Below, in pieces: positions 1-7,853 of a stretch of DNA of 18,659 bases. Position numbers and translations under genes: made by a program. The stretch is taken from the NCBI GenBank assembly GCA_036266155.1, contig DATANR010000252.1, forward strand, positions 1 to 18,659, read 5' to 3'. The DNA is from SIAJ01 sp036266155 (GTDB lineage: Bacteria > Planctomycetota > Planctomycetia > Gemmatales > Gemmataceae). A model generated the notes under the pieces. The model did no database searches. It saw nothing but the letters and a program-made list of their open reading frames with translations, and was not told the origin of the DNA. Every line of letters begins with the position of its first letter. Position 1 is the first letter of the stretch.

Positions 1-39
1 CGTAAGCCGCCCGATAATGACAGCATCGGGCGGCTTACG
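1..39. terminator. Perfect 15-bp hairpin over the stop codon of the substrate-binding protein gene
   Basis: Bases 1-15 (CGTAAGCCGCCCGAT) are exactly complementary to bases 25-39, with a 9-nt loop. The minus-strand TAA stop of the adjoining gene (35-37) lies inside the right arm, so the stem would form right at the 3' end of that transcript. A stem this GC-rich fits an intrinsic terminator, but any T-tract would fall left of base 1 and cannot be seen. Confidence 0.6.
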
Positions 40-850
40 CCGCTCCGCTCGCCAAGGCCTGGACTAGCGCGTCGTAACCCTTCATGACGTTCGCATCCGC
101 CGGCAGCCAGCGCTTCAGGCCTTCGAGGTCCATCAACTCGCGCCATTGCGGATCGTCGTAACGCATCTTCAGGAGTGATTCGGTCCAGGCATTGCCGACA
201 TCGACTGGGAAGTCGGCCAGCACGGTGAAGTTGCAATGGCAATAGCCGGGCGACGTCCAGATGGAACGAATTTGCGCGGGGTCAACACGCCCTTCAGCGA
301 GCAATTTGGCCCACGTGGTGTCGCCGAGCGCGCCCACGTCGGCCTGGTTGTCGCGCAGTGCGCGAATGACTTCGAGTTCGCTCGTCCCGGTGTCGCCGTG
401 CTTGCCGACGTCGAGATCGAAGCGCAACAGCGTGCATTCGCTCAGGGGATCAAAGCCTGCCTGCTGCAAGAAGTAGATGGGAAGAATCGCCGCTTGTGCG
501 GAGTCGGCCGAGCCGAGGGCGAGCCGTTTGCCGCGCACGTCGGTGAGCGACTTCACGACCGTGTCCGTCCGGGCGACGAACACGGTCGTGAAGTTGGCGT
601 CGACGTCGCGCATGGCCAGCGCTCGACATTGACCATTGGTGCGGCGATGAACCTTCACCCATGCGAGATTCGTGTTCCACGCGATGTCGATTTGCTTATC
701 AAGCAGGGCCTGGACCTGGCGCTCGTAATTCGAATACAGCACGTAGTCGATGGCCGGCCCATTGGCCCGGAAGTAGTCGCGCATCAGTTCCCAGATGGGC
801 ACGACACGCGGATCGTAGGCGACGGCGCCGATCAGGATGGGACGGTCCAT
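35..850 (-). CDS. PhnD/SsuA-type ABC transporter substrate-binding protein
   Basis: A 271-residue protein of the periplasmic-binding-protein type II fold, PhnD/SsuA/transferrin-like group, which binds phosphonate, phosphite, sulfonate or similar small anions for an ABC importer. Visible hallmarks are the opening strand RPILIGAVAYDPRVVPIWE, the segment NYERQVQALLDKQIDIAWNT, and DVRGKRLALGSADSAQA, the usual hinge-side motif. No signal peptide or lipobox is present, which is odd for a binding protein; it may act in the cytoplasm or be exported by an unusual route. The frame also opens at a TTG at 877, but the ATG at 850 is preferred because GAGG lies 5 nt before it. The flavoprotein gene lies upstream on the same strand, so co-transcription is likely. 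No permease or ATPase gene is in view. Ligand unknown. Confidence 0.8.
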   Translation of the reverse strand: MDRPILIGAVAYDPRVVPIWELMRDYFRANGPAIDYVLYSNYERQVQALLDKQIDIAWNTNLAWVKVHRRTNGQCRALAMRDVDANFTTVFVARTDTVVKSLTDVRGKRLALGSADSAQAAILPIYFLQQAGFDPLSECTLLRFDLDVGKHGDTGTSELEVIRALRDNQADVGALGDTTWAKLLAEGRVDPAQIRSIWTSPGYCHCNFTVLADFPVDVGNAWTESLLKMRYDDPQWRELMDLEGLKRWLPADANVMKGYDALVQALASGAA

Positions 851-879
851 TTCTTCCTCGACGGGCAAGTTTCGCAATG

Positions 880-915
880 GGACTTATAGGTCCTATGAGA
901 CGTATATGTCCGATT
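880..915. repeat. Degenerate 9-bp tandem repeat (about four units)
   Basis: The gap between the two left-hand minus-strand genes reads as successive 9-mers: GGACTTATA, GGTCCTATG, AGACGTATA, TGTCCGATT. Most units keep a G in position 2 and TAT in positions 6-8. The middle also holds a short inverted repeat, ATAGG-T-CCTAT (886-896). A, T and G are unusually frequent here for this genome. Function unknown. Confidence 0.5.
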
Positions 916-936
916 CCAACCGCTGACCGCTGACGG

Positions 937-2073
937 CTAAAACAAGGGCAGCCCCAACACCGCCTTGCCCACGAAGTCGTAGAGCACGTCTGTCGTGGGG
1001 GCCATCACCGAACCGGCGCGAGCGTCGCGGAAATTGCGCTCGACGCTGAGCCGACCGCTGAACGCCGTGCCGCCGCAGGTCCGCATCGCGAGGTCGGTGA
1101 CGGCGAGGGCCGCTTCGTTCGCGGACGCCTTGCTTTCGAGGACCGCCAGCAGCGTATCCGGTTGCGGATTCTCCATCTTCCCCGCCACGTGATCGAGGAA
1201 CGCGTCCTGGGCGTCGGTCATGATCTGCATTCGCGCCAATTGCGCGCGGAGGTTCGGCAGCGACGCGAGCGCTTCGCCCATGTGTTCGAGTTTGGCTTCG
1301 AGCAAATGAGAGCGAACGGCGCTCACGGCTGATCGAGAGATGCCGACCGATACGGCCGCACTGCCCAGCTGAAACAAGGGCAGGCCGACGTTGAGCATGG
1401 CCGTGAAGCCTTCACCCTCGTTGCACATGCGGTCGGCGGCGGTGACGGCAACATTATCGAACTTCATTGGCGCACTGGCGTTGCCACGCAGGCCGAGGCC
1501 GGTCCAGGGGCCGGCAACGCTCATGCCAGCAGCGCCCTTGGGAACGAAATAAAGTGTGCTGGCCGTCGACGCGGCGGCGTCGGCGGTGCGCGTTGAAGCA
1601 ACATAACCATCCGCGTGACCGGCGCTGGTTACCCATGATTTGTCCGCGGTGATTCGATAGCCGTCGCCGTTCGCAACCGCCTGGCTCACGGGCGCCCAGA
1701 AGTGGCTGCGCGAGCCCTTTTCGCTGAACGCCAGCGTGCTCAGGTGCTTGCCGGCCGCGATGTCCTTGAGCACGCGATCGCGCCCGGTAAACATATTCGC
1801 CGCGATCACGACGGCCGTTCCGCACGTGTGCATCAAGTAGATCATGGCCGTCGATGCGCATCCCTCAGCGAGCTTCGTCATCACGCCGGCAAAGACGCGC
1901 GGGCCCTGGCCGGCCCCGCCATGCGATGTGGGGACGACGAGCCCGAGCAGTCCATTCGTCTTGATCGCGTCGATGCTCTCGGCCGGCCAGCGCGCTTGCT
2001 TGTCGACGTCGCCTGCATGCGTGACCAGCACGGAGCGCGAGATCGCTTCGGCACGAGAGATGAAGTCGCTCAT
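937..2073 (-). CDS. Acyl-CoA-dehydrogenase-fold flavoprotein without the usual catalytic Glu
   Basis: A 378-residue flavin enzyme of the acyl-CoA dehydrogenase superfamily. The N-terminal helical domain, the middle beta domain (LSTLAFSEKGSRSHFW, then DGYRITADKSWVTSAGHADG) and the C-terminal helical bundle ending in CGGTAFSGRLSVERNFRDAR can all be followed. Where classical enzymes have a Glu-Gly-Thr motif, whose Glu is the alpha-proton base, this protein reads VMAPTTDVL, so that Glu appears to be replaced by Ala. This points to a DszC/SfnC-like flavin monooxygenase or another atypical member, not a beta-oxidation enzyme. The frame stays open to 2244, but the ATG at 2073 is chosen because AAGGG lies 8 nt upstream and the first 57 residues beforehand look non-conserved. 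It ends 86 bp before the substrate-binding-protein start, which suggests an operon for uptake and oxidation of a small (perhaps sulfur- or phosphorus-containing) compound. That role is inferred. Confidence 0.8.
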   Translation of the reverse strand: MSDFISRAEAISRSVLVTHAGDVDKQARWPAESIDAIKTNGLLGLVVPTSHGGAGQGPRVFAGVMTKLAEGCASTAMIYLMHTCGTAVVIAANMFTGRDRVLKDIAAGKHLSTLAFSEKGSRSHFWAPVSQAVANGDGYRITADKSWVTSAGHADGYVASTRTADAAASTASTLYFVPKGAAGMSVAGPWTGLGLRGNASAPMKFDNVAVTAADRMCNEGEGFTAMLNVGLPLFQLGSAAVSVGISRSAVSAVRSHLLEAKLEHMGEALASLPNLRAQLARMQIMTDAQDAFLDHVAGKMENPQPDTLLAVLESKASANEAALAVTDLAMRTCGGTAFSGRLSVERNFRDARAGSVMAPTTDVLYDFVGKAVLGLPLF

Positions 2074-2315
2074 TGCATCGACCCTTGATCGAAGAGTGTT
2101 GACTAGGTTCGTCTTATGGAAGGGCCCGGCGAACGTTGCCGGCTGACGAATTGCCGAGGCCCCGGAACATGCGGCAAAATTCATACGAAATAATGGTCCC
2201 CAGAATTCCATCGGCGAATGGATGCCATGTCGTTGTGAAGCCATAGGCTAGGCTAAGAAGTCGTTCGTCTCATCGTGGTTCGCCCACAACCATAGACTCG
2301 CTCCTGAGAACGGAC
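2074..2315. other. Divergent intergenic region
   Basis: This stretch separates the minus-strand flavoprotein from the plus-strand histidine kinase and should hold promoters for both. The minus-strand frame stays open through most of it, so a longer flavoprotein N-terminus cannot be fully excluded. I saw no clear -35/-10 pair, no strong hairpin and no repeat. Confidence 0.4.
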
Positions 2316-3881
2316 TTGACCAAATCCACTGACGTCGAGCACTCTCCTCGGGAACCGGGAGGGGCCGGCCTCGCTGTCGCAGCCGAGTTCCTTCAGGCGG
2401 TCATTGGCACGGCCGCCGAAGGCATCTGCGCCTTTGTCCCTATCCCGACTTTCCCATTCATCCGCATCCTGATCTGGAACGATCGGATGACGGAACTGAC
2501 GGGATTCGAAGTCGCCGAGATCAATGAACGCGGCTGGCAAAACACGATCTTCCCGGATCCGGAGCGCCGACAGCGGGCCATGGCGGGGATGCAGGAACTG
2601 ATTGCCGGCCAAGACCTGGGTCAGGTGGAATGGCCGATCACGCGCAAAGACGGCAGCGAACGGTTGCTCGCCTTTTCCACCAGTCGCGTTCGGGGAGAAA
2701 ACGGTCCGACGATCGTGGTCCTGGCGACCGATGTCACCGACCAGCGGATAGCTGACGCGGCGCTGCGACGGAGCGAAGAACGCCTTGTCGAAGCGCAGAG
2801 AGCGGCCCGGCTCGGGAGTTGGGACTGGGATGTGCGGACCGGAAATGTTTGGTGGTCCGAAGAACTCTATCGCCGATATGGCAAGGACCCAGCCACCTTT
2901 CACCCAAACCTGGAATCCTATCTCGAACTCGTGCATCCGGACGACCGCGGCCAAGTGAATGAGACGATCGCCAGTGTTCTCGCGGTCGGGACTTCGATCA
3001 ACTCCGAACATCGGTTCATGTACTCATCGGGATCGGTCGGATCGTGCCACATGCAAGCGATCGTCGAACGTGACGCCGACGGCGCCGCGCTCCGCGTGTG
3101 GGGTACGTGTCAAGACGTCACCGAACGCAAGCGTGCGGCCGAAGCGCGTCAAGCGCTGGAAGAGCAACTCCGCGAAGCCCGGCGCCTCGAGAGCATCGGC
3201 GTGCTCGCCGGCGGCATGGCCCACGAGTTCAACAACTTGCTCACACTGATTCTCGGTCACGCGGACCTCGCCATTGCCGAGTTACCGGAGCCTCGCCTAG
3301 CTCAGGCCCATCTCGAACCGATCCGAACCGCCGGACTGCGCGCGGCCGAGTTGTGCCGTCAAATGTTGGCCTATGCCGGTCGAAACCGACTGGTCGTCGA
3401 GCCGGTGCAATTGCCGCAACTGATAACGCAAGTCGTGGCCGGGCTGAACGGCGATGCCACCATCGAAGTCGACACAGGTGCGTCGGTGCCGCCCGTGCGC
3501 GGCGATGCTGAGCAACTTCGGCAGCTTGTGGTTAACCTGGTGACCAACGCCGTCGAAGCCGTCGCGGATACGAACGGTCGCGTCCGGGTGACCGTCTACA
3601 CGGATCGGCTTGATGCCCAGACGGCGGCGCAGCTCAAGCAGACCCCCGGACTGTCGCCATTCGAGTGCGTGACCTTGGAGGTGCGCGACGACGGTCCCGG
3701 TATGGATCCATCGACCCTGAAACGTGCGTTCGAACCGTTTTTTTCGACCAAGTTTCCGGGCCGCGGCCTCGGTCTGCCGGTCGTCCTCGGCGTGTTGCGC
3801 ACCCATCGCGGCGGACTGCACGTCGACACGGCTCCCGGCCGCGGGACGACAGTGCGGGTGCATTTGCCCCTTGCCGAGTGA
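2316..3881 (+). CDS. Soluble two-PAS sensor histidine kinase
   Basis: A 521-residue sensor kinase that should autophosphorylate on His303 and pass the phosphate to a response regulator. The order is PAS domain 1 (about 25-145), PAS domain 2 of the PAS_3 type (about 153-272, with GSWDWDVRTG and HPDDR), a short coiled linker, the dimerisation/phospho-acceptor helix with H-box GGMAHEFNNLL, and a HATPase_c domain. In the ATPase domain the N-box NLVTNAVEA (407-415), G1 DDGPGM (458-463), F-box FEPFFSTK (472-479) and G2 GRGLGLPVV (482-490) are all present, so the kinase looks catalytically intact. There is no transmembrane segment or signal peptide, so it should sense a cytoplasmic cue. No receiver domain is fused and no response-regulator gene is nearby. 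The start is the TTG at 2316, which lacks a strong ribosome-binding site and is therefore uncertain. Confidence 0.88.
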   Translation: MTKSTDVEHSPREPGGAGLAVAAEFLQAVIGTAAEGICAFVPIPTFPFIRILIWNDRMTELTGFEVAEINERGWQNTIFPDPERRQRAMAGMQELIAGQDLGQVEWPITRKDGSERLLAFSTSRVRGENGPTIVVLATDVTDQRIADAALRRSEERLVEAQRAARLGSWDWDVRTGNVWWSEELYRRYGKDPATFHPNLESYLELVHPDDRGQVNETIASVLAVGTSINSEHRFMYSSGSVGSCHMQAIVERDADGAALRVWGTCQDVTERKRAAEARQALEEQLREARRLESIGVLAGGMAHEFNNLLTLILGHADLAIAELPEPRLAQAHLEPIRTAGLRAAELCRQMLAYAGRNRLVVEPVQLPQLITQVVAGLNGDATIEVDTGASVPPVRGDAEQLRQLVVNLVTNAVEAVADTNGRVRVTVYTDRLDAQTAAQLKQTPGLSPFECVTLEVRDDGPGMDPSTLKRAFEPFFSTKFPGRGLGLPVVLGVLRTHRGGLHVDTAPGRGTTVRVHLPLAE

Positions 3882-3989
3882 TCGGGGATCGCGTTTGTTC
3901 TGAACGAATTGAGTCCGACTGCAATGTACTGGCCGCCTCATGCGGTACAATCACGGGACATCGATCCCGTTCGCGGTCTGGGCCGACGC

Positions 3990-4628
3990 ATGTCCACCGA
4001 ATCCGAAAAGCTGCTCATCAAGCAGATCCGCCAGGGCGATCAGCAGGCCTGGGAGCGGCTCATCAACCTGTATGAGGGGCGATTACTCGCTTTCGCCGTG
4101 CGCCGTGTGCGCGATCGGTCGGCGGCCGAGGATATTGTGCAAGAGACATTCGTCGGCTTCCTCAACTCGCTGCCGAACTTCGACGAGAAGCGCGAATTGC
4201 AGACGTATCTATTCACGATTGCCTCGTACAAGGTGACGGATCATTTGCGTCGCACTGGCCGTCGACCAGCGCAGACGGGCGAGGAAGCCGCCGAGCGCAT
4301 GGCCGAGGAGTCGGACGACCGCCAGCGTCGAGCGTCGAGCCTGGCCCGCAGCCATGAGCGCGTGGAGTTGGAGTCGGCAGCCATCTCACGCGCCCTTCGG
4401 CAGATGATCGACCACTGGCGCGACAAGGGCGAGTTCGCACGCATCCAGGTGCTGGAGCTGTTGTTCGTCAAGGGCTGGGCGAACAAGGATGTGGCCAAGC
4501 TGCTCAAGGTCAGCGAGCAACAGGTGGCGAACTATCGCTTCGCGGCGGTGAAGAAGCTCTCGGAACATGTGCGCGCCGCGGGCTTGCCGGGGGACGTGTT
4601 TCCGGAGTTGAAGGAGGCGGAGGGTTAG
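3990..4628 (+). CDS. ECF-like RNA polymerase sigma factor
   Basis: A 212-residue sigma-70-family protein of the extracytoplasmic-function type, which directs RNA polymerase to a dedicated promoter set. Region 2 is recognised at about residues 20-92 (RVRDRSAAEDIVQETFVGF and the -10-melting helix ending TDHLRR). Region 4, with its helix-turn-helix, spans about 150-200 (VKGWANKDVAKLLKVSEQQV). The linker (95-135) is charged and low in hydrophobics. The ATG at 3990 is chosen because homology begins just after it, although the frame is open from 3909. A TACAAT hexamer at 3946-3951 may be its -10. It starts 108 bp after the histidine kinase, so the two may be regulated together. No anti-sigma factor gene adjoins it, so how its activity is controlled is not visible. 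Confidence 0.88.
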   Translation: MSTESEKLLIKQIRQGDQQAWERLINLYEGRLLAFAVRRVRDRSAAEDIVQETFVGFLNSLPNFDEKRELQTYLFTIASYKVTDHLRRTGRRPAQTGEEAAERMAEESDDRQRRASSLARSHERVELESAAISRALRQMIDHWRDKGEFARIQVLELLFVKGWANKDVAKLLKVSEQQVANYRFAAVKKLSEHVRAAGLPGDVFPELKEAEG

Positions 4629-4638
4629 TGGTTCGGGG

Positions 4639-4668
4639 TTGATAGTGCGTACGTGTGGGCGATATAGT
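4639..4668 (+). promoter_or_regulatory. Sigma-70-like promoter for the first Uma2 gene
   Basis: TTGATA (4639-4644) and TATAGT (4663-4668) are separated by 18 bp and lie 28 bp before the ATG at 4697. Both hexamers are close to the housekeeping consensus, in a region otherwise free of coding signal. Assigned by eye only. Confidence 0.45.
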
Positions 4669-4696
4669 CGTCATTTGGAAATTGCGGAGGAGATGA

Positions 4697-5302
4697 ATGT
4701 CCACTGGGACAATCACGCCGGCCACGTATCGGGATGCCGCGTCACTCGCAAAATTCTCGGTCGCTCGTTATCAGCGAATGATCGAGAGCGGCGCCATTTC
4801 GCCTGAGGACAAGGTCGAATTGCTCGAGAACTATTTGGTTCTGAAGATGCCAAGGAACCCGCCTCACGACGGCACCATCGACTTGATGGACGAAGCACTC
4901 CGTCCGTTCGTTCCGAATGGTTGGCGCTTGCGCGTGCAACTTTCACTCGTTCTGTCCGACAGCCAACCCGAGCCTGACTTTGCTCTCGTGCGTGGCATGG
5001 CGCGGACTTTTGTAACTCGTCACCCCACCGCCGCTGACGCCGGGCTTGTTGTCGAAGTTGCCGATTCCTCCCTTCTTCGCGACCAGCGCGACAAGACGCG
5101 CATCTACGCCCGTGCCAGCATCCCCGTCTATTGGATCATCAACCTCGTAGATCGACGGATTGAAGTGTACTCACAGCCTAGCGGGCCGACGGAGATTCCG
5201 GCGTATGGGGCCTTTCAGACGTATCAGCCGGGCGACGCGGTGCCACTGGTATTGGACGGCGTGACCGTGGCGACGGTCCCGGCAAGCGACTTGTTGCCGT
5301 AA
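4697..5302 (+). CDS. Uma2 family (DUF820) PD-(D/E)xK nuclease-like protein
   Basis: A 201-residue member of the Uma2/DUF820 family, a restriction-endonuclease-like fold that is greatly expanded in planctomycetes and cyanobacteria and mostly uncharacterised. The expected catalytic layout is present: Glu41 in the first helix (KVELLENYLV), the PEPDFALVRG strand with Asp94, the core VVEVADSS with Glu120, and Lys133 in RDQRDKTRIYARA, followed by the family signature VYWIINLVDRRIEVY. The start is fixed by a strong GGAGGAGATGA ribosome-binding stretch ahead of the ATG. It has its own apparent promoter and ends 5 bp from the convergent second Uma2 gene. DNA cleavage is predicted from the fold, and the biological target is unknown. 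Confidence 0.88.
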   Translation: MSTGTITPATYRDAASLAKFSVARYQRMIESGAISPEDKVELLENYLVLKMPRNPPHDGTIDLMDEALRPFVPNGWRLRVQLSLVLSDSQPEPDFALVRGMARTFVTRHPTAADAGLVVEVADSSLLRDQRDKTRIYARASIPVYWIINLVDRRIEVYSQPSGPTEIPAYGAFQTYQPGDAVPLVLDGVTVATVPASDLLP

Positions 5303-5307
5303 ACGGA

Positions 5308-5895
5308 TCAATTCCCCGCGCTCGGCAATTTGAACAAGTCAGCCACGGGCACGCGAAACTCCGGCAGCACCGGCTCCGCGGTCAGGATGTCCGCGCGGCG
5401 GAATTGCTTGACGGTCCCGTCCGTGTGATAGGCATGAATCGTTTGCTGAAGGGGATGAATCACCCACACCAGTTTCGCCCCCGCCTCCTGCCATTCCAGT
5501 CGCTTCGCATTCACGTCATCGGCAAGGTCGTTCGGCGAAATCACTTCCACCACCAAATCCGGTACGACAGTGCAATGGCCTTCGGATTGCGCCTGCTCGG
5601 GCGACAGGCGATCGAGTTGATGGAAGGCCGTGTCAGCCCGGCGGACTCGGCCTTCGTCATCTGGAAAACAGCGAAATGAAGTGCCCTCGGGCGATATCCA
5701 GCCGAGCCGGCGCGACTTCACATGATCGCGAAGTTGGCCGTAAACCTCACCCGCGACAAAGCTGGAAAGGAAGCTCACGTTTCGCTCCTTCAACTCGCCG
5801 TCCACGAGTTCAAAGCCTTGGCCGTGATCCGGCATCCGGAGCAAGTCTTCCGGTGTAACGGTTTTCGCTGGCGGCGCGGTCAGCACAGCACTCAT
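5308..5895 (-). CDS. Uma2 family (DUF820) PD-(D/E)xK nuclease-like protein
   Basis: A 195-residue second Uma2/DUF820 protein, clearly different in sequence from its convergent neighbour, so not a recent duplicate. Seen are the N-terminal helix MTVTPEDLL-type segment, FELVDGELKE (Glu29), RRADTAF (Asp88), the core DLVVEVISPND (Glu117) and Lys131 in VNAKRLEWQEAGA, then VWVIHPLQQTIHAY. These match the predicted active site of the family. An AAGGAG ribosome-binding site 8 nt before the ATG at 5895 supports the start. Its promoter must lie in the 195-bp gap shared with recA, which is divergent. Role unknown. Confidence 0.88.
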   Translation of the reverse strand: MSAVLTAPPAKTVTPEDLLRMPDHGQGFELVDGELKERNVSFLSSFVAGEVYGQLRDHVKSRRLGWISPEGTSFRCFPDDEGRVRRADTAFHQLDRLSPEQAQSEGHCTVVPDLVVEVISPNDLADDVNAKRLEWQEAGAKLVWVIHPLQQTIHAYHTDGTVKQFRRADILTAEPVLPEFRVPVADLFKLPSAGN

Positions 5896-6090
5896 GCGGT
5901 TTCTCCTTCCCTGCCAGCATACCGCAAACGACCGGCGCTGTCACACGGCCCGGTCGGCGTAAAATTTTTCCACCGACATCGCTTTTTTGCCCGTTCGTGG
6001 GTAATATACATCCATTCACTACAGCGCTGATTCGGCAATCCACGATCACTCCGCGGGCCAAGCCCGCTTTACCCCGAAAGGGACCCCCAC

Positions 6091-7173
6091 ATGGCGACGA
6101 CGGACAAAGAACTGGCCAACACATTGGCGGCCATCGAAAAGGAGTTCGGCCAGGGCTCCATCATGAAGCTCGGCGATGCCACCAACAACGACGTTGCCGG
6201 TATTTCCACGGGATCGCTCAGCCTCGACGTGGCCCTGGGCGGCAAGGGTTTACCGCGTGGGCGCATCATCGAGATTTACGGCAATGAGTCGAGCGGCAAG
6301 ACGACGATCGCCCTGCATGCCGTCGCCAGCGCACAAAAGGAAGGCGGCGTCGCCGCGTATATTGACGCCGAGCACGCCCTCGACCCGACGTGGGCCAAGC
6401 GCATCGGCGTCGACCTCGAAAGCCTTCTCGTGAGCCAGCCGGCATTCGGTGAGGAAGCGCTCCGCATTGCCGAGATGCTGGTGAAGTCGAACGCCGTCGA
6501 CATCATCGTTATCGACTCGGTCGCTGCCCTGGTACCGAAGAACGAGACCGAGAACGACATCGGCGAGCCGTCGGTCGGTCAGCAGGCCCGGCTCATGAGT
6601 CAGGCCCTGCGCGTCTTGAACCCCATCATCGGCAAGACGCGGACGTGCGTGATCTTCATCAACCAGATTCGCCAGAAGATCGGCGTCATGTACGGCAACC
6701 CGGAAACGACGCCCGGCGGACTGGCGCTCAAGTTCTATTGCTCGTGCCGGCTGGAAGTACGCCGCGGCCCGGCGGTCAAAGATGGCGACGACGTGATCGG
6801 CACCGAGGTCAAGGTCAAGGTGGTCAAGAACAAGATCGCCCCGCCGTTCCGCACGGCCGAGTTCGAGGTGCTGCACGACCGCGGCATCAACTCATTCAGC
6901 GACCTGGTCAACATCGCGACTGATTGCGGCGCCCTGGAAAAGAGCGGATCGTTCTTCAGCTTCAACGGCCAGCGGCTCGGCCAGGGCAAGGAGAACGCGA
7001 AGCAGTTCCTGAGCGAGAACATCGGCCTCGCCGATCAGGTGCGGGCCAAGGTCTTGGAGATTCAGAAGGCCAAGGCCGGCGTCGTCGGCGGCGAAGCGGC
7101 GCCGGATGAAGTTGAAGAGGCAGAGGAATTGGAGCCAGTCGAGGCCGCGTCGGACAAGAAGAAGAAAAAGTAG
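6091..7173 (+). CDS. recA: Recombinase RecA
   Basis: A 360-residue RecA, the ATP-dependent strand-exchange protein of homologous recombination and co-protease trigger of the SOS response. The N-terminal helix (LANTLAAIEKEFGQGSIMKL), Walker A GNESSGKTT (64-72), catalytic Glu94 in DAEHALDP, Walker B IIVIDSVAAL, and loop L2 with NQIRQKIGVMYGNPETTPGG are all present. The C-terminus is acidic and ends in a run of five lysines. Walker A has Asn where most RecA proteins have Pro (GPESSGKT). AAAGGGA precedes the ATG at 6091. I looked for an SOS box upstream (5896-6090) in the enterobacterial and Gram-positive forms and saw none. No recX follows; the next gene is convergent after 2 bp. Confidence 0.97.
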   Translation: MATTDKELANTLAAIEKEFGQGSIMKLGDATNNDVAGISTGSLSLDVALGGKGLPRGRIIEIYGNESSGKTTIALHAVASAQKEGGVAAYIDAEHALDPTWAKRIGVDLESLLVSQPAFGEEALRIAEMLVKSNAVDIIVIDSVAALVPKNETENDIGEPSVGQQARLMSQALRVLNPIIGKTRTCVIFINQIRQKIGVMYGNPETTPGGLALKFYCSCRLEVRRGPAVKDGDDVIGTEVKVKVVKNKIAPPFRTAEFEVLHDRGINSFSDLVNIATDCGALEKSGSFFSFNGQRLGQGKENAKQFLSENIGLADQVRAKVLEIQKAKAGVVGGEAAPDEVEEAEELEPVEAASDKKKKK

Positions 7174-7175
7174 CC

Positions 7176-7808
7176 TCACTGGTCCGGTTTGATCTGGGTC
7201 AAGTGCGCGATGACGGTCCGGCCATCGCGCACCCAGCTCCGCTTTGCCAGACAATTATTCTCGTCGTACCACACGTCCCAACGACTGGCGCCGGCAGTCA
7301 CGCGATAGTGTGTTGTCGTGATTGCTTTGCCGGCGACGTCCACGCTATCGGCGCCAATCTTCTTTATCTTCGCCTGCAACACATCCCCGCTAATCGCCTC
7401 GACCACGAGCGTCTTGCGATCAGGTATCGGGGGCATCACTCCGGTCGTGGGCCAAACCTCGTCGCGGATGCTCACTTCCTTGACTCCGGCCTTGAGGGAG
7501 TAGGCATCCTTCCCCGCAATGAGCGTGATTCCGCCCTTGCGACCGTTCTCGGAACCGATCCCTTCCAATCGGACGACGCGGCTTTCCTTCCAGGTCTCCA
7601 TGCCACGAAAGTCGAAGGAAACATGAGTCGATCCATCGGACTGATACTTCTCGCGCATGGTCGCCACGGTCGAGCCATCGGCGCGCTTCTGGATTTCCAA
7701 AACAATTTCGCCTGCCGGTTTGCCATCAACCGTGACAGTAAATGTGCGCTCCTCGCCTTGGATGGGAAGGACGATCGTCAACACGGCAGCGGAGACTAGT
7801 CGCAACAT
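7176..7808 (-). CDS. Small exported protein, DUF6134-like
   Basis: A 210-residue protein with a short hydrophobic N-terminus (MLRLVSAAVLTIVLPIQG) that looks like a Sec signal peptide, so it probably acts in the periplasm or outside. The mature part is predicted to be mostly beta-strand: FTVTVDGKPAGEIVLEIQ near the start, a central TLVVEAISGDVLQAKIKKI, and an end (TTTHYRVTAGASRWDVWYDENNCLAKRSWV, read in parts) that resembles DUF6134/outer-membrane-associated beta proteins in which a modified sugar- or lipid-like ligand has been guessed. The family call is from memory of the pattern and is moderate. It starts 45 bp after the sialidase stop on the same strand, so both are probably one transcript. 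No good ribosome-binding site precedes the ATG. Confidence 0.65.
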   Translation of the reverse strand: MLRLVSAAVLTIVLPIQGEERTFTVTVDGKPAGEIVLEIQKRADGSTVATMREKYQSDGSTHVSFDFRGMETWKESRVVRLEGIGSENGRKGGITLIAGKDAYSLKAGVKEVSIRDEVWPTTGVMPPIPDRKTLVVEAISGDVLQAKIKKIGADSVDVAGKAITTTHYRVTAGASRWDVWYDENNCLAKRSWVRDGRTVIAHLTQIKPDQ

Positions 7809-7853
7809 GGGGAGGTCTGTAGCCGACCGGGGGCCTTCGGGTCAAGCGCGAAA

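Noticed and set aside
2074..2244. 57-residue N-terminal extension of the flavoprotein
   Set aside because: No ribosome-binding site at 2244, non-family sequence, and a good site at 2073. Not excluded by proof.
2253..3011. 252-codon minus-strand frame over the histidine kinase
   Set aside because: Lies opposite strongly conserved PAS domain coding sequence and has no recognisable domain.
3909..3951. TTGAGT with TACAAT as a sigma-70 promoter of the ECF gene
   Set aside because: Spacing of 31 bp is far too long; only the TACAAT part remains plausible.
5896..6090. SOS (LexA) box upstream of recA
   Set aside because: Neither CTGT-N8-ACAG nor a GAAC-N4-GTTC type site is present with acceptable match. 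A planctomycete-specific box could still be missed.
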